From Amnibacterium sp. CER49 (GTDB lineage Bacteria > Actinomycetota > Actinomycetes > Actinomycetales > Microbacteriaceae), in contig NZ_JARVWQ010000001.1 of the NCBI RefSeq assembly GCF_029846255.1, positions 1,426,001 through 1,490,000 of the forward strand: 64,000 bases of DNA. The letters are read 5' to 3'. The notes under the pieces were generated by a model that was given only the letters and a program-made list of their open reading frames with translations, searched no databases and had not been told where the DNA came from. Every line of letters begins with the position of its first letter. The first letter of the stretch is position 1. Below, piece after piece: positions 8,611 through 17,015 of this stretch. The position numbers and the translations under genes are program-made.

Positions 8611-10193
8611 GGCGCGCGCTCGCGTTCGCGCTCGTGACCGCGGTCGACGCCGTCGTGCGGCCCCTCACGGTCAGCGTCCACACGCACAAGGTCCTCCTCG
8701 GGCCGGGCATCGAGCCGCTGCGCTGGTGGCTCGGCCAGCTGCGTGCGTGGCACACGTTCGAGCTCGCCGCGCGGCGGGTGCCCGCCTACCGCGCGTTCCT
8801 CCGCGAGCGGGGGGTGCCGCGACGCCTGCGCGTCGAGGGCTCGGTGCGCGAGGCGTTCGCCGCGCTGCCCGAGATGGACAAGGACTCGTACATCAAGCGC
8901 TGGAGCATCCCCGAGCGCAGCACCGGCGGGCGGCTCCCCCGGCGCGGCGTCGTCGTCGACGAGTCGTCCGGCAGCTCGGGGACGCCGACCAGCTGGGTCC
9001 GCGGACGCCACGAGCGCTCGGCGACCCGGCACCTGCTGCAGGTCGGCTTCGCCCGCACCGCGTCACGGCTGCCGAAGCAGCCGTTCGTGCTGAACGCCTT
9101 CTCGCTCGGCGCATGGGCGACCGGGATGAACGTCACCTCGTCGCTCACCGAGGTGACGATGATCAAGTCGATCGGCCCGGACCGCGACAAGATCATCCGC
9201 ACGATGCAGGAGTTCGGCACCGGCTACACGTACATCATCATCAGCTACCCGCCGTTCCTGAAGGCGCTGTTCGACGACGACCGCCTGGACTGGCGGGACT
9301 ACGACATCGTCGCCGCGTTCGGCGGCGAGGGCATCAGCGAGACGATGCGCTCGCACATCCTCAGGTACGCCCACACCGCCTTCGGCTCCTACGGCGCCTC
9401 CGACCTCGAGATCAACCTCGGCATCGAGACGGAGTACACAGTGGCGCTCCGCCGGGCGATCGCCGACGACCCGCGGCTCGCCGCGCGCATCACGAAGCAG
9501 GCCGAGTACGGCGTGCTGCCGATGATCTTCCAGTTCAACCCGTTCGACTACCTCGTCGAGACGAACGCCTCCGGCGAGCTCGTCGTCACCATCGTGCGGA
9601 ACCAGAACATCAACCCGCGGATCCGGTACAACATCCATGACCGCGGGCACGTGATGCGCATCCGCGAGCTCACGCCGATCCTCGAGGAGCTCGGGCACCG
9701 CGAGGTGATCGAGGAGCAGTTCCTCGACCTGCCGCTGCTGCTCCACTACGGCCGGTCCGACATGTCGATCGACTACAACGGTGCGGTCATCGGCCCGGAC
9801 GCGCTCCGCGACGTGGTCTACAGCGAGCCGGCGCTGCTCGAGGCCGTCGAGAACCACCGCCTCATCAGCTTCGAGGACGAGCGCGGCGACCGGCAGCTGC
9901 ACATCGCCCTGCAGCTCACGGCGGCGGCGACCGCCGGCCCCGCGCTCGACACCGAGGCGCTGTCGGCCCACGTGCTCGCCGACCTGCGGCGGCGCAACGG
10001 CGACTTCGACAACGCCATCAAGACGGCCCCCGACGGCACGCTGCCGAGCATCGCCTTCTACGGCTACCGCACCGGCCCGTTCCGCGGCGACGGCGCGAAG
10101 CTGAAGAACGAGTACGTCTGGCAGCTGCCCGCCGACGCGGTCGAAGAGTGGGGGCTCGACCGCTCGCACCTGGCGCCGCGCCGGCAGGCCTGA
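8607..10193 (+). CDS. PaaK/CapK-like adenylate-forming ligase family protein
   Basis: A 528-residue member of the ANL superfamily, closest in character to phenylacetate-CoA ligase/CapK/F390-synthetase-like enzymes, which activate a carboxylate as acyl-AMP. The phosphate loop SSGSSGTPTS is at 120-129. The A5-like motif YGASDLE is at 262-268. The hinge-region GRSDMS begins at 382, and the C-terminal domain ends with a lysine-containing GAKLKNEYVW. It starts at ATG 8607 within an ATGA overlap. The basic N-terminus (MRRALAFALVTAVDAVVRPL) could be a peripheral membrane helix. Partner carrier or CoA and the substrate are not evident; no carrier protein gene lies nearby. Confidence 0.8.
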   Translation: MRRALAFALVTAVDAVVRPLTVSVHTHKVLLGPGIEPLRWWLGQLRAWHTFELAARRVPAYRAFLRERGVPRRLRVEGSVREAFAALPEMDKDSYIKRWSIPERSTGGRLPRRGVVVDESSGSSGTPTSWVRGRHERSATRHLLQVGFARTASRLPKQPFVLNAFSLGAWATGMNVTSSLTEVTMIKSIGPDRDKIIRTMQEFGTGYTYIIISYPPFLKALFDDDRLDWRDYDIVAAFGGEGISETMRSHILRYAHTAFGSYGASDLEINLGIETEYTVALRRAIADDPRLAARITKQAEYGVLPMIFQFNPFDYLVETNASGELVVTIVRNQNINPRIRYNIHDRGHVMRIRELTPILEELGHREVIEEQFLDLPLLLHYGRSDMSIDYNGAVIGPDALRDVVYSEPALLEAVENHRLISFEDERGDRQLHIALQLTAAATAGPALDTEALSAHVLADLRRRNGDFDNAIKTAPDGTLPSIAFYGYRTGPFRGDGAKLKNEYVWQLPADAVEEWGLDRSHLAPRRQA

Positions 10194-10197
10194 CCCG

Positions 10198-10213
10198 GCT
10201 CCCGGGCGGGAGC
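10198..10213. terminator. Short hairpin after the ligase gene
   Basis: GCTCCCG and CGGGAGC form a 7-bp inverted repeat starting about 5 bases after the stop codon. It lies just upstream of the next promoter. Confidence 0.45.
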
Positions 10214-10229
10214 AGCGCGGCACCCTCCC

Positions 10230-10241
10230 TAGGCTTGCGGC
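10230..10241 (+). promoter_or_regulatory. Leaderless-type -10 (TAGGCT) for the SGNH hydrolase
   Basis: TAGGCT at 10230-10235 is followed after 6 bases by the GTG at 10242. No SD is present. Confidence 0.55.
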
Positions 10242-11039
10242 GTGGAGATCCGCTCGGGCGAGGCCGGCAGCGGCATCCGGCACATCGCCGCCCTCGGCGC
10301 CTCGTTCGCGTCGGGTCCGGGCATCCGGCCGATGGCCGTGCGCTCCGCGGGCCGCTCGCGGGTGAACTACCCGTCGCTGCTCGCGGCGCGGCTCGGCGCG
10401 CGGCTCACCGACCTCACCGTCTCGGGCGCGACGACCGCGACCGTCCTCGACATCCCGCAGCGTCGGCTGCTGCGGCGCTTCCCGCCGCAGATCCGCGGGC
10501 TGCCCGCCGACGCCGACCTCGTCACCGTCACGGCGGGAGGCAACGACCTCGACTACATCGGCAGCATGACGCGCCACGCGATCGCCGCACGGCTCGCGGT
10601 GTCGCCGGTCACGCGTCCCGCGTCCCGACGGCTCCGCGGCTCAGGCGTTCCGGTCCCGACCACGGCCGACGTCGAGCGCACGGCCGACGCGCTCGCCCGC
10701 ATCGTCGACGAGGTGCGCCGCCGCGCCACCGCGGCCCGGATCGTGCTCGTCGACTACCTCCCCGTGCTCGGGCCGGAGACCAAGCCGACGCCCGACGCCC
10801 CCTTCTCGCCCGACCAGATCGCCGCGTTCCGCGCGCTCGCCCACCGGATCGCCGAGGCGTTCGCCCGTGCCGCCGAACGGACCGGCGCCGACCTGCTCGC
10901 GGTCTCGGCCGAGGAGGGCCACGCGCTCGGCAGCGCGGAGCCCTGGGTGACCGGCGCGCACGGCCGGCCGCCGTTCCACCCGAACGCGGCGGGCATGCGC
11001 GCCGTCGCCGACCGGCTCGAGCGGCTGCTCGCGGTCTGA
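10242..11039 (+). CDS. SGNH/GDSL-family hydrolase
   Basis: Predicted esterase or lipase of the SGNH fold, 265 residues. Block I is ALGASFASGPG (about 19-29), in which the usual GDS is GAS but the serine is kept. Block III is TAGGNDL (about 97-103) and block V is FHPNAAG (about 246-252). The aspartate normally three residues before the histidine is replaced by proline, so a Ser-His dyad is implied. No signal peptide or membrane helix is seen, so it is probably cytosolic, or exported by an unrecognised route. Homologues in actinobacteria act on short acyl esters, but the substrate here is unknown. It ends 2 bases from a convergent transporter gene. Confidence 0.85.
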   Translation: MEIRSGEAGSGIRHIAALGASFASGPGIRPMAVRSAGRSRVNYPSLLAARLGARLTDLTVSGATTATVLDIPQRRLLRRFPPQIRGLPADADLVTVTAGGNDLDYIGSMTRHAIAARLAVSPVTRPASRRLRGSGVPVPTTADVERTADALARIVDEVRRRATAARIVLVDYLPVLGPETKPTPDAPFSPDQIAAFRALAHRIAEAFARAAERTGADLLAVSAEEGHALGSAEPWVTGAHGRPPFHPNAAGMRAVADRLERLLAV

Positions 11040-11041
11040 GC

Positions 11042-12292
11042 TCAGATCGGCGACGCCTCGCGATCGGTGTCCGTGTGCCAGATCGCGGGCAGCAGCAGCG
11101 TCACGCCGGTCACGGCCGCGGTGCAGAGCAGGCCGCCGAGGGCGATCGCCGGGCGGATCCCCGTCAGCTGGGCCATGAGCCCGGCGCGGGCGTTGCCGAG
11201 CGTCGGGCCGGTCGTGTACGAGAGCAGCTCGATGCCCGCGAGGCGACCGCGGAGGGCGTCGGGCACGGTGCGGTTCCACACGGCGCCGCGGAAGACGCCC
11301 GAGACCCCGTCCGCGGCCCCGGCGAGCAGGAGGCAGAGCAGCACGAGCCAGAGCGAGGGCGCGATCCCCGCGAGCGCGATCGCGGCGCCCCAGCCGGCGG
11401 CGGCGAGCACGATCGCCCGGCCCTGCCGGCGCACGCGACTCATCCAGCCGCCCGTCGCGGTGACGAGCAGGCTGCCGACCGCGCCGGCGGAGTAGAGCAG
11501 GCCCAGCGCGCCGGGCGCGTGCAGCTCATCGGCGAGGAAGGGGAAGAGCGCCTCGGGCATCGCGAACGCCATCGCGGCGATGTCGACGAGGTAGGTGCCG
11601 AGGAGGTCGCGACGCGACAGGGCGTACCGGAGCCCCGCGGCGATCGAGCCGAGTGAGACGCGCTCCGCGCCCTCCACGACCCGCATCGGTGCGACCCGGA
11701 CGAGCAGGGCGAGCGACGCGGCGAAGCTCGCGACGTCGACCAGGTAGGCAGCCGGCAGGCTCGCCGCGGCGAGCACGCCCCCGATCGCGGGCCCGAGGAT
11801 CATCCCGGCGGTGCCCTGCAGGCCGATCAGGGTCGCGGCCGCGGCCTGCTGCTCGGCGGGCACGAGCCGCGCGAGCATCGCCTCCGCGCTCGGCCGCTGC
11901 AGGGCGGAGGCGCCCGCGGCGCCCGCGGCCGCGACGTAGACGAGGGCGACCGTCGGGTGCGGCAGCAGCGCGTTGCCCGCGAGCAGCAGCGAGCACACGA
12001 GGGCCGCGACCTCGGTGAGCAGCAGGACGCGACGGCGGTCGAGCGCATCGGCGATCGCGCCGCCCCAGAGCCCGAGCACGACCGTGGGGACGAGCTCGGC
12101 CGCGCCGAGCAGGCCGACCGCGAGGGCCGAGCCCGTCAGCTCCTTCAGCTGCAGGGGTGCCGCGACGGCGGTCACCATCGAGCCGAAGAGGCTCACGGCG
12201 CTCGCCGTGTAGAGCAGGCGGTAGTCGCGGGAGGCCTTCAGGGGCGTGAGGTCGGGCCGGAGCGCCGCGAGGAGGCCCCGCAGGCGGCTCAC
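11042..12292 (-). CDS. MFS exporter (EntS/MFS_3-like)
   Basis: A 416-residue major facilitator protein of the drug/siderophore-exporter type, with about 12 hydrophobic helices. The N-terminus SRDYRLLYTASAVSLFGSMV and the loop ADALDRRRVLLLTE between helices 2 and 3 are typical of MFS_3 exporters. The GTG start at 12292 overlaps the stop of the upstream membrane-hydrolase gene (GTGA), so both are in one operon. The in-frame sequence further upstream belongs to another gene. Substrate unknown. Confidence 0.88.
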   Translation of the reverse strand: MSRLRGLLAALRPDLTPLKASRDYRLLYTASAVSLFGSMVTAVAAPLQLKELTGSALAVGLLGAAELVPTVVLGLWGGAIADALDRRRVLLLTEVAALVCSLLLAGNALLPHPTVALVYVAAAGAAGASALQRPSAEAMLARLVPAEQQAAAATLIGLQGTAGMILGPAIGGVLAAASLPAAYLVDVASFAASLALLVRVAPMRVVEGAERVSLGSIAAGLRYALSRRDLLGTYLVDIAAMAFAMPEALFPFLADELHAPGALGLLYSAGAVGSLLVTATGGWMSRVRRQGRAIVLAAAGWGAAIALAGIAPSLWLVLLCLLLAGAADGVSGVFRGAVWNRTVPDALRGRLAGIELLSYTTGPTLGNARAGLMAQLTGIRPAIALGGLLCTAAVTGVTLLLPAIWHTDTDREASPI

Positions 12293-13083
12293 AACGACAG
12301 CAGCAGCTGCACGTGACTCGCCTGGAGCGCGACCGTCCCGAACGCGTACACGCAGTAGAGCCCGAGCACGATGCCGAGCAGGGTCTCCCGGACCGAGCCG
12401 GCGTGCCCGAGCACCGGCACGGAGATGTAGCCGTTGCGCTTCCACACGTCGCGGAGCAGCGGCGTCGCGTCCCAGGCGCGCGGGGGCTTCGGCTGGATCG
12501 GCCAGAGGGGGTTCGGCACGCCCTCCACGGTGAGCAGGTCGCCCGCGATGTGCGTGACGAAGCCGAGGCCCACCGCGACGGGGAACCAGACGGCGGTGTC
12601 CGGGGAGAGCATCAGCACCGCGACGGCCGCGGCCAGGCCGAGCAGCCACGCGGTCGCCCAGCGCTTCACGAGGCCGCGGGCCTTCAGCGCGAAGCAGATG
12701 AGGGCCACGGTGGCGATCGCCGGGCCGACCGGCACGCGCCCGAGCACCGGGACGACCGTCGTGAACCGGCCCACCAGCACGGCGAGGGCCGTCACGAGCG
12801 CGCCTGCGGCGAGCGTGTGGGCGCCGTGGCGGTGGCCGCCGCTCGCGGTCTCGACCGCCTCCGCGGCGAGCCGGCCGAGCACGGGGACCGAGTGGGCGAT
12901 CGTGCCGCTGTGGTGGTCGGCGTCGGGCAGCAGGGCGGCGCCCGCGCAGACGAACGCGCCGACGAGCACCCCCGCGGGGTCGAGCGGGAACAGGTCGGTG
13001 CCGAGCACGGGCAGGGTCGCGGTCGCCGCGAACCACACCGCCGCGCCGCTCGTGGCGTGGTTGATGCCCATCACGGGCAGCAT
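12289..13083 (-). CDS. Membrane-bound metal-dependent hydrolase (YdjM/DUF457-like)
   Basis: A 264-residue multi-spanning protein of the YdjM family of predicted membrane metal-dependent hydrolases. It begins MLPVMGINHATSGAAVW, with the conserved early histidine. ALLPDADHHSGTIAHSVP is the D-x-D-H-H metal motif, GHRHGAHTL is the second histidine cluster, and GFVTHIAGDLLTVEGV is the H-x3-D motif. Several hydrophobic helices lie between them. The ATG at 13083 is taken as the start; ATG 13071 is possible. In E. coli the family is SOS-linked, but no LexA box was found here. The distal overlap with an MFS exporter suggests a shared, unknown task. Confidence 0.78.
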   Translation of the reverse strand: MLPVMGINHATSGAAVWFAATATLPVLGTDLFPLDPAGVLVGAFVCAGAALLPDADHHSGTIAHSVPVLGRLAAEAVETASGGHRHGAHTLAAGALVTALAVLVGRFTTVVPVLGRVPVGPAIATVALICFALKARGLVKRWATAWLLGLAAAVAVLMLSPDTAVWFPVAVGLGFVTHIAGDLLTVEGVPNPLWPIQPKPPRAWDATPLLRDVWKRNGYISVPVLGHAGSVRETLLGIVLGLYCVYAFGTVALQASHVQLLLSL

Positions 13084-13135
13084 CGTGGATGACGCGCTGC
13101 CCCGGACGGGGGTCGGCGCGCCGAGGTCGCTCCGC

Positions 13136-14182
13136 TCAGCGGTGCAGCGACTCCCGCACGGCGTCCACGAAGGCGTCGACGTCCTGCTCGGTCGTGTCGA
13201 AGGCGCACATCCAGCGCACCTGCCGCTTCGCGCGGTCCCAGTCGTAGAAGCGGTAGCGCTCGCGCACCCGGTCGGCCGCGTCGAGGTCGAGCTCCGCGAA
13301 CACCGCGTTCGCCTGCGTGGGGTGGCTGAACGAGACGCCCTCGATGCGCTCGAGGCCGGCCCGCAGCCGCTGCGCCATCGCGTTGGCGCGAGCGGCGGTG
13401 CGCACCCCGAGGTCGTCCTCGAACAGCGCGAGCAGCTGCGCGCTCGCGAAGCGCATCTTGCTCGACAGCTGCATCGAGAGCTTGCGGAGGTAGACGAGCC
13501 CGTCGACCCGGGACGGGTCGAGCACCACGATCGCCTCGGCACCGAGGAGACCGTTCTTCGTGCCGCCGAGGCTCAGCACGTCGACACCCGCATCGGTGAT
13601 GAAGGACTTGAGCGGCAGGCCGAGCGAGGCCGCCGCGTTCCAGATGCGTGCCCCGTCCATGTGCACGGCCATGTGGCGCTCGTGCGCGAAGTCGGCGACC
13701 GCGCGCACCTCGTCGGGCGTGTAGACCGTGCCGAGCTCGCTGCTCTGCGTGATCGAGACGGCGAGGGGCTGCGCTCGGTGCTCGTCACCCCAGCCCCACG
13801 CCTCGGTCTCGATGGCCTCCGGCGTCAGCTTGCCGTCGACCTGCGGCACCACGAGCAGCTTGAGCCCGCTCACCCGCTCGGGTGCCCCGGCCTCGTCGGT
13901 GTGGATGTGAGCGGTGCCCGTGGCGATCACCGCGCCCCAGCGCGGCATCAGCGACGTGAGCGCGACGACGTTCGCGCCGGTGCCGTTGAACACGGGGAAC
14001 ACCTGCGCCTGCTCGCCCAGCTCGCGTCGGACGACCTCGCCGAGGCGCGCCGTGTACACGTCCTCGCCGTAGGCGATCTGGTGGCCGCCGTTCGCGTCGG
14101 CGACCGCCTCGAGCACCTCGGGCAGGACGCCGGCGTAGTTGTCGGAGGCGAAGGTGCGGGCGTTCGGGTCGTGCAGTCTCAC
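13136..14182 (-). CDS. ltaE: Low-specificity L-threonine aldolase
   Basis: PLP enzyme that splits L-threonine or L-allo-threonine into glycine and acetaldehyde, 348 residues. Family features are FASDNYAGVLPEVLEAV at the N-terminus and the Asp-binding segment AVHMDGARIWNAA. The PLP lysine lies in LGGTKNGLLGAEA. The C-terminal domain has FVFAELD-like and RWMCAFDTTEQDVD segments. The GTG start has ggaagga a few bases upstream. Glycine made here could feed the purine genes in this window, but that link is only inference. Confidence 0.88.
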   Translation of the reverse strand: MRLHDPNARTFASDNYAGVLPEVLEAVADANGGHQIAYGEDVYTARLGEVVRRELGEQAQVFPVFNGTGANVVALTSLMPRWGAVIATGTAHIHTDEAGAPERVSGLKLLVVPQVDGKLTPEAIETEAWGWGDEHRAQPLAVSITQSSELGTVYTPDEVRAVADFAHERHMAVHMDGARIWNAAASLGLPLKSFITDAGVDVLSLGGTKNGLLGAEAIVVLDPSRVDGLVYLRKLSMQLSSKMRFASAQLLALFEDDLGVRTAARANAMAQRLRAGLERIEGVSFSHPTQANAVFAELDLDAADRVRERYRFYDWDRAKRQVRWMCAFDTTEQDVDAFVDAVRESLHR

Positions 14183-14261
14183 CGGTCCATCCTTCCGGAC
14201 GGCGGGCGCGCCCCGGACCGCGCGCCGCTGCTCGCCCGCTCCCTGATCCTGTTCATCCCCC

Positions 14262-14296
14262 GTTCACCCGCCGTTCATCTTCGTTACGCTGCGGCG
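14262..14296 (+). promoter_or_regulatory. Promoter with leaderless start
   Basis: GTTCAC (14262-14267), a 17-base spacer, TACGCT (14285-14290) and 6 bases to the ATG at 14297. It is one of the few sites here where a -35-like hexamer is also visible. The triplicated gttca pattern just upstream is notable. Confidence 0.5.
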
Positions 14297-15127
14297 ATGA
14301 TGCTGCAGGCGGTGCTCGAGGTGGTGCTGAAGGCGATCGCGGGCGGCGTGCTGGTGGTGGTCTTCGCGCTGCTCGCCGAGGGCCTCGCGCCGAAGCGCTT
14401 CGCCGGCGTGCTCGCCGCAGCACCGTCGATCGCGCTCGCGAGCCTCGTGGTCACCCTGCTGATGAAGGACGCGTTCGACGCCCGCTCCGCGAGCGCCGGC
14501 ATGGTCGCGGGCGCGCTCGGCTTCGTCGCCTACGGCCTGCTCGCACCGGTGCTCATGGGCCGCATCGGCTCGATCAAGGGGGCCGCGGTCGCGCTGCTCG
14601 GCTGGGCAGCGGTCGCCGCGGTCGCGTTCGCCGTGATCGCGCCGGCCTCCGCGGGACGGTTCGCCGTCGCGGCAGCCGGGCACCGGCAGCAGGAGCGCGA
14701 GCGGCCGCACCTCGAGCTGAAGCCGCACAAGATCCTCGAGGCGAAGCCCCGCGACTGGGCGATCCGCTTCGCGTTCGGCGCGGGCACGTCGACGATCGCC
14801 GGGATCGTCTCGGCGGCGGCTGGTCCCATGCCGGGAGGCGTGTTCCTCGCCTTCCCCGCGATCCTGCTCGCGAGCCTCACCCTCGTGAAGCAGGAGGACG
14901 GTGCCGCCCGCGCCCGCGACGACGCCAGGGGCGCCGCCTTCGGGGCCGTCGGGCTGCTCGCGTTCGCGCTCGTCGGCACGACCCTGTTCGTCGCGCTGCC
15001 GTGGCCGCTCGTGCTGCTGCTCGCAGCCGTCGCCTGGGCGGTCGTGGCGCTCGCGGCGTACGGCCTCGCCTGGCTCGCGGGCTTCGGGGGCGACGAGCCG
15101 AAGGAGGCGGGGGAGACGCCCGCCTGA
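14297..15127 (+). CDS. Integral membrane protein with internal duplication (DUF3147-like)
   Basis: A 276-residue protein with about eight hydrophobic helices and no recognised catalytic motif. Two halves look alike. KRFAGVLAAAPSIALASL in the first half parallels MPGGVFLAFPAILLASL in the second, and each is followed by a charged turn (MKDAFDARSAS and VKQEDGAARAR) and two or three helices. This resembles DUF3147-type small membrane proteins fused in tandem. A charged cytosolic loop (HRQQERERPHLELKPHKI) joins the halves. The first gene codon follows a TACGCT hexamer by 6 bases. Function unknown; a transporter or exporter of dimeric origin is a guess. Confidence 0.75.
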   Translation: MMLQAVLEVVLKAIAGGVLVVVFALLAEGLAPKRFAGVLAAAPSIALASLVVTLLMKDAFDARSASAGMVAGALGFVAYGLLAPVLMGRIGSIKGAAVALLGWAAVAAVAFAVIAPASAGRFAVAAAGHRQQERERPHLELKPHKILEAKPRDWAIRFAFGAGTSTIAGIVSAAAGPMPGGVFLAFPAILLASLTLVKQEDGAARARDDARGAAFGAVGLLAFALVGTTLFVALPWPLVLLLAAVAWAVVALAAYGLAWLAGFGGDEPKEAGETPA

Positions 15128-15137
15128 ACACGGTCAC

Positions 15138-15218
15138 ACCGCGTGTAGGTGATCCGCCCTCGTGTAGGTGCAGAACGCGGTTCTGCACCTACACCCGGAC
15201 GAAGTACCTACACGCGGT
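15138..15218. repeat. Nested palindromes with four copies of GTGTAGGT
   Basis: The outer arms accgcgtgtaggt (15138-15150) and acctacacgcggt (15206-15218) are perfect complements. Inside lies a perfect 15-bp hairpin, 15162-15176 with 15180-15194, around loop gcg. All four arms contain the 8-mer gtgtaggt or its complement. The structure fills the gap between two convergent genes and may terminate both. Confidence 0.85.
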
Positions 15219-15239
15219 ATCGGGACGACGCGGATCGGG

Positions 15240-16601
15240 TCAGGCGGTCTCGCCCGTGATGCCCGCCGTCGAGTCGATCGTCGGGCGCAGCTTCTTGCCG
15301 AGCGCCTCGTAGAACATGGACAGCGGGAACTCGTCGTCGAGCACGGCGTCGGTCATGCCCTTGGGGGCGCCGAGCAGCACCTCGTCGGGCAGGCCCCTCG
15401 CCCAGCGCGACGCCGGGTGCGGCGGCACGACCGAGCGGACGAGGTCGTAGGCCGCGAGCCAGTGCGCGATCTTCGGCCGGTCGATCGACGCCCAGTAGAG
15501 GGTGTTGATCTCGTCGGAGAGCGAGACCACGACATCGGGCACGCGCTCCCAGTCGAACGCGAGCTGCGTGTCGGTCCAGTGCAGCACGTCGTGCTGGTGG
15601 AGCCACGCGAAGAGCAGCTGCCCGCCGAGGCCGTCGTAGTTGCGCACCCGCCCGCCGGTGAGCGGGAAGCGGAACAGCCGGTCGAAGAGGATCGCCACCT
15701 GACCGAGCCGGGCGCGGTCGCGCGTGACCTCGTCGACCTCCTCGTCACGGGCGAGCCGCACGGCCTCGCGGTACGCGGTGAGGTCGCAGCGCAGCTCCTC
15801 GAGCGAGTACAGGAAGTACGGCATCCGCTGCTTGATCATGAACGGGTCGAACGGCAGGTCGCCCCGCATGTGCGTGCGGTCGTGGATGAGGTCCCAGAGC
15901 ACGAAGGTCTCCTCGGTGAGCCGCTGGTCCTCGAGGAGTCGGCGGATCTCGTCGGTCGGCTCGAGCTTCGTGATGTCGACCGCGGCCTTCACGACGCGGC
16001 GGTAGCGGGCCGCCTCGCGGTCGGCGAAGATCGCGCCCCAGGTGAACGGGATGAGCTCCTTCATCGCGACGGTCTCGGGGAACAGCACGGCGGCGTTCGT
16101 GTCGTAGCCGCCCGTGAAGTCGACGAACCGGATCGGCACGAAGAGCGGGTTCGAGTACCGCTCGCGCTCGAGCCGGTCGACGAACTCGGGCCAGACCACA
16201 TCGATGAGCACGGCCTCGAGCAGCCGGTCGGGGCTGCCGTTCTGGGTCGTCATCGGGAAGACCACGAGGTGCCGGAGGCCGTCGACGCGGTCGCGCTGCG
16301 GGTTGAACGCCGCGAGCGACCTGGCGAAGTCGGGGACGTCGAAGCCGCTCGCGGCCCAGTCGGCGAGGTCGACGTCGAGCGCCTCGAGGTAGGCCGTGTC
16401 GGCGGGGAACGCGGGGGCCAGCTCGCGCACGGCCTCGCGCACCCGCTCGATCAGCCGGCCGGCCTCGTCGCGGTCGGCGCCGTCGATGAGGGCGCCGTCA
16501 CGCTGCTGCAGCGGGCGGAACGCCGTCACGGCCTCCTTCAGCGCGAGCCACGTGGGCGTGGTGGCACCGACCTCGGTGTGCGTGGTCTCGAGCAGCGACA
16601 T
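15240..16601 (-). CDS. Conserved actinobacterial protein, DUF6421-like
   Basis: A 453-residue soluble protein of unknown function. I associate it with the DUF6421 family from its overall character and the central HDRTHMRGDLPFDPFMIKQR segment, without a search. Other conserved-looking stretches are HLVVFPMTTQNGSPDRLLEA, FVPIRFVDFTGGYDTNAAVL and DEINTLYWASIDRPK. The histidine-rich HDRTH and LHQHDVLHW might bind a metal. It has no signal peptide or membrane helix. The ATG at 16601 has ggag 5 bases upstream. It is a single gene between a palindrome and a small decayed gene, with an imperfect ATCGT...ACGAT repeat about 10-30 bases before the start. Confidence 0.7.
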   Translation of the reverse strand: MSLLETTHTEVGATTPTWLALKEAVTAFRPLQQRDGALIDGADRDEAGRLIERVREAVRELAPAFPADTAYLEALDVDLADWAASGFDVPDFARSLAAFNPQRDRVDGLRHLVVFPMTTQNGSPDRLLEAVLIDVVWPEFVDRLERERYSNPLFVPIRFVDFTGGYDTNAAVLFPETVAMKELIPFTWGAIFADREAARYRRVVKAAVDITKLEPTDEIRRLLEDQRLTEETFVLWDLIHDRTHMRGDLPFDPFMIKQRMPYFLYSLEELRCDLTAYREAVRLARDEEVDEVTRDRARLGQVAILFDRLFRFPLTGGRVRNYDGLGGQLLFAWLHQHDVLHWTDTQLAFDWERVPDVVVSLSDEINTLYWASIDRPKIAHWLAAYDLVRSVVPPHPASRWARGLPDEVLLGAPKGMTDAVLDDEFPLSMFYEALGKKLRPTIDSTAGITGETA

Positions 16602-16715
16602 GCGTCTCCAATCGTTCGCTTCGACGATATCCGGCGTCCGGCGCGGTTTTCCTGCACCCACCGAGCGCTCCCTTGCCCGTCACGCAAGGAACCTGCAGGG
16701 GGAACCGGGCGGGGG

Positions 16716-16986
16716 TCAGGCGACGACCGGCAGCGCGAGGTGCACGAGGCGGTCGCCGAGGAGCAGCACGACGGAGGCGACCGCCACGACGACCTGGCCG
16801 AGCGACGCGACGTGCACGCCCGCCTGCAGCAGCCCGTCGTCGCAGCGGCCGTCGCACGAGGCCGACAGCATGCCGTCGAACGCCCCGGGCGAAGCCGAGG
16901 ACCGGGCACCGCACGACGAGCGTCACCATCAGCACCGGCGAGCACGTGCGCCAGCGCCGCCGCGGGCGGTCCGGCACCGTCGGCAT
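16716..16986 (-). pseudogene. Frameshifted small membrane-protein gene
   Basis: Two reading frames with almost exclusively G/C third bases join end to end. From ATG 16986 one reads MPTVPDRPRRRWRTC then a hydrophobic stretch ending CPVLGFA. After a shift near 16890 the other reads PGAFDGMLSASCDGRCDDGL and a second hydrophobic segment (GQVVVAVASVVLLLGD), stopping at 16716. Together they form a plausible protein of about 90 residues with two membrane helices and a cysteine-containing loop. An extra base or two missing bases at 16885-16895 would explain the break. A 51-residue protein from ATG 16871 is the alternative. Function unknown. Confidence 0.55.
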
Positions 16987-17015
16987 GCCGGGACGGCAGC
17001 GGGCACCGCGGAAGG

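Noticed and set aside
12434-15127. Very long open frame across several reverse genes (about 900 codons) on the plus strand
   Set aside because: Only its last 276 codons (from 14297) read as a protein. The rest is the mirror of threonine aldolase and the membrane hydrolase, an effect of GC-rich third bases.
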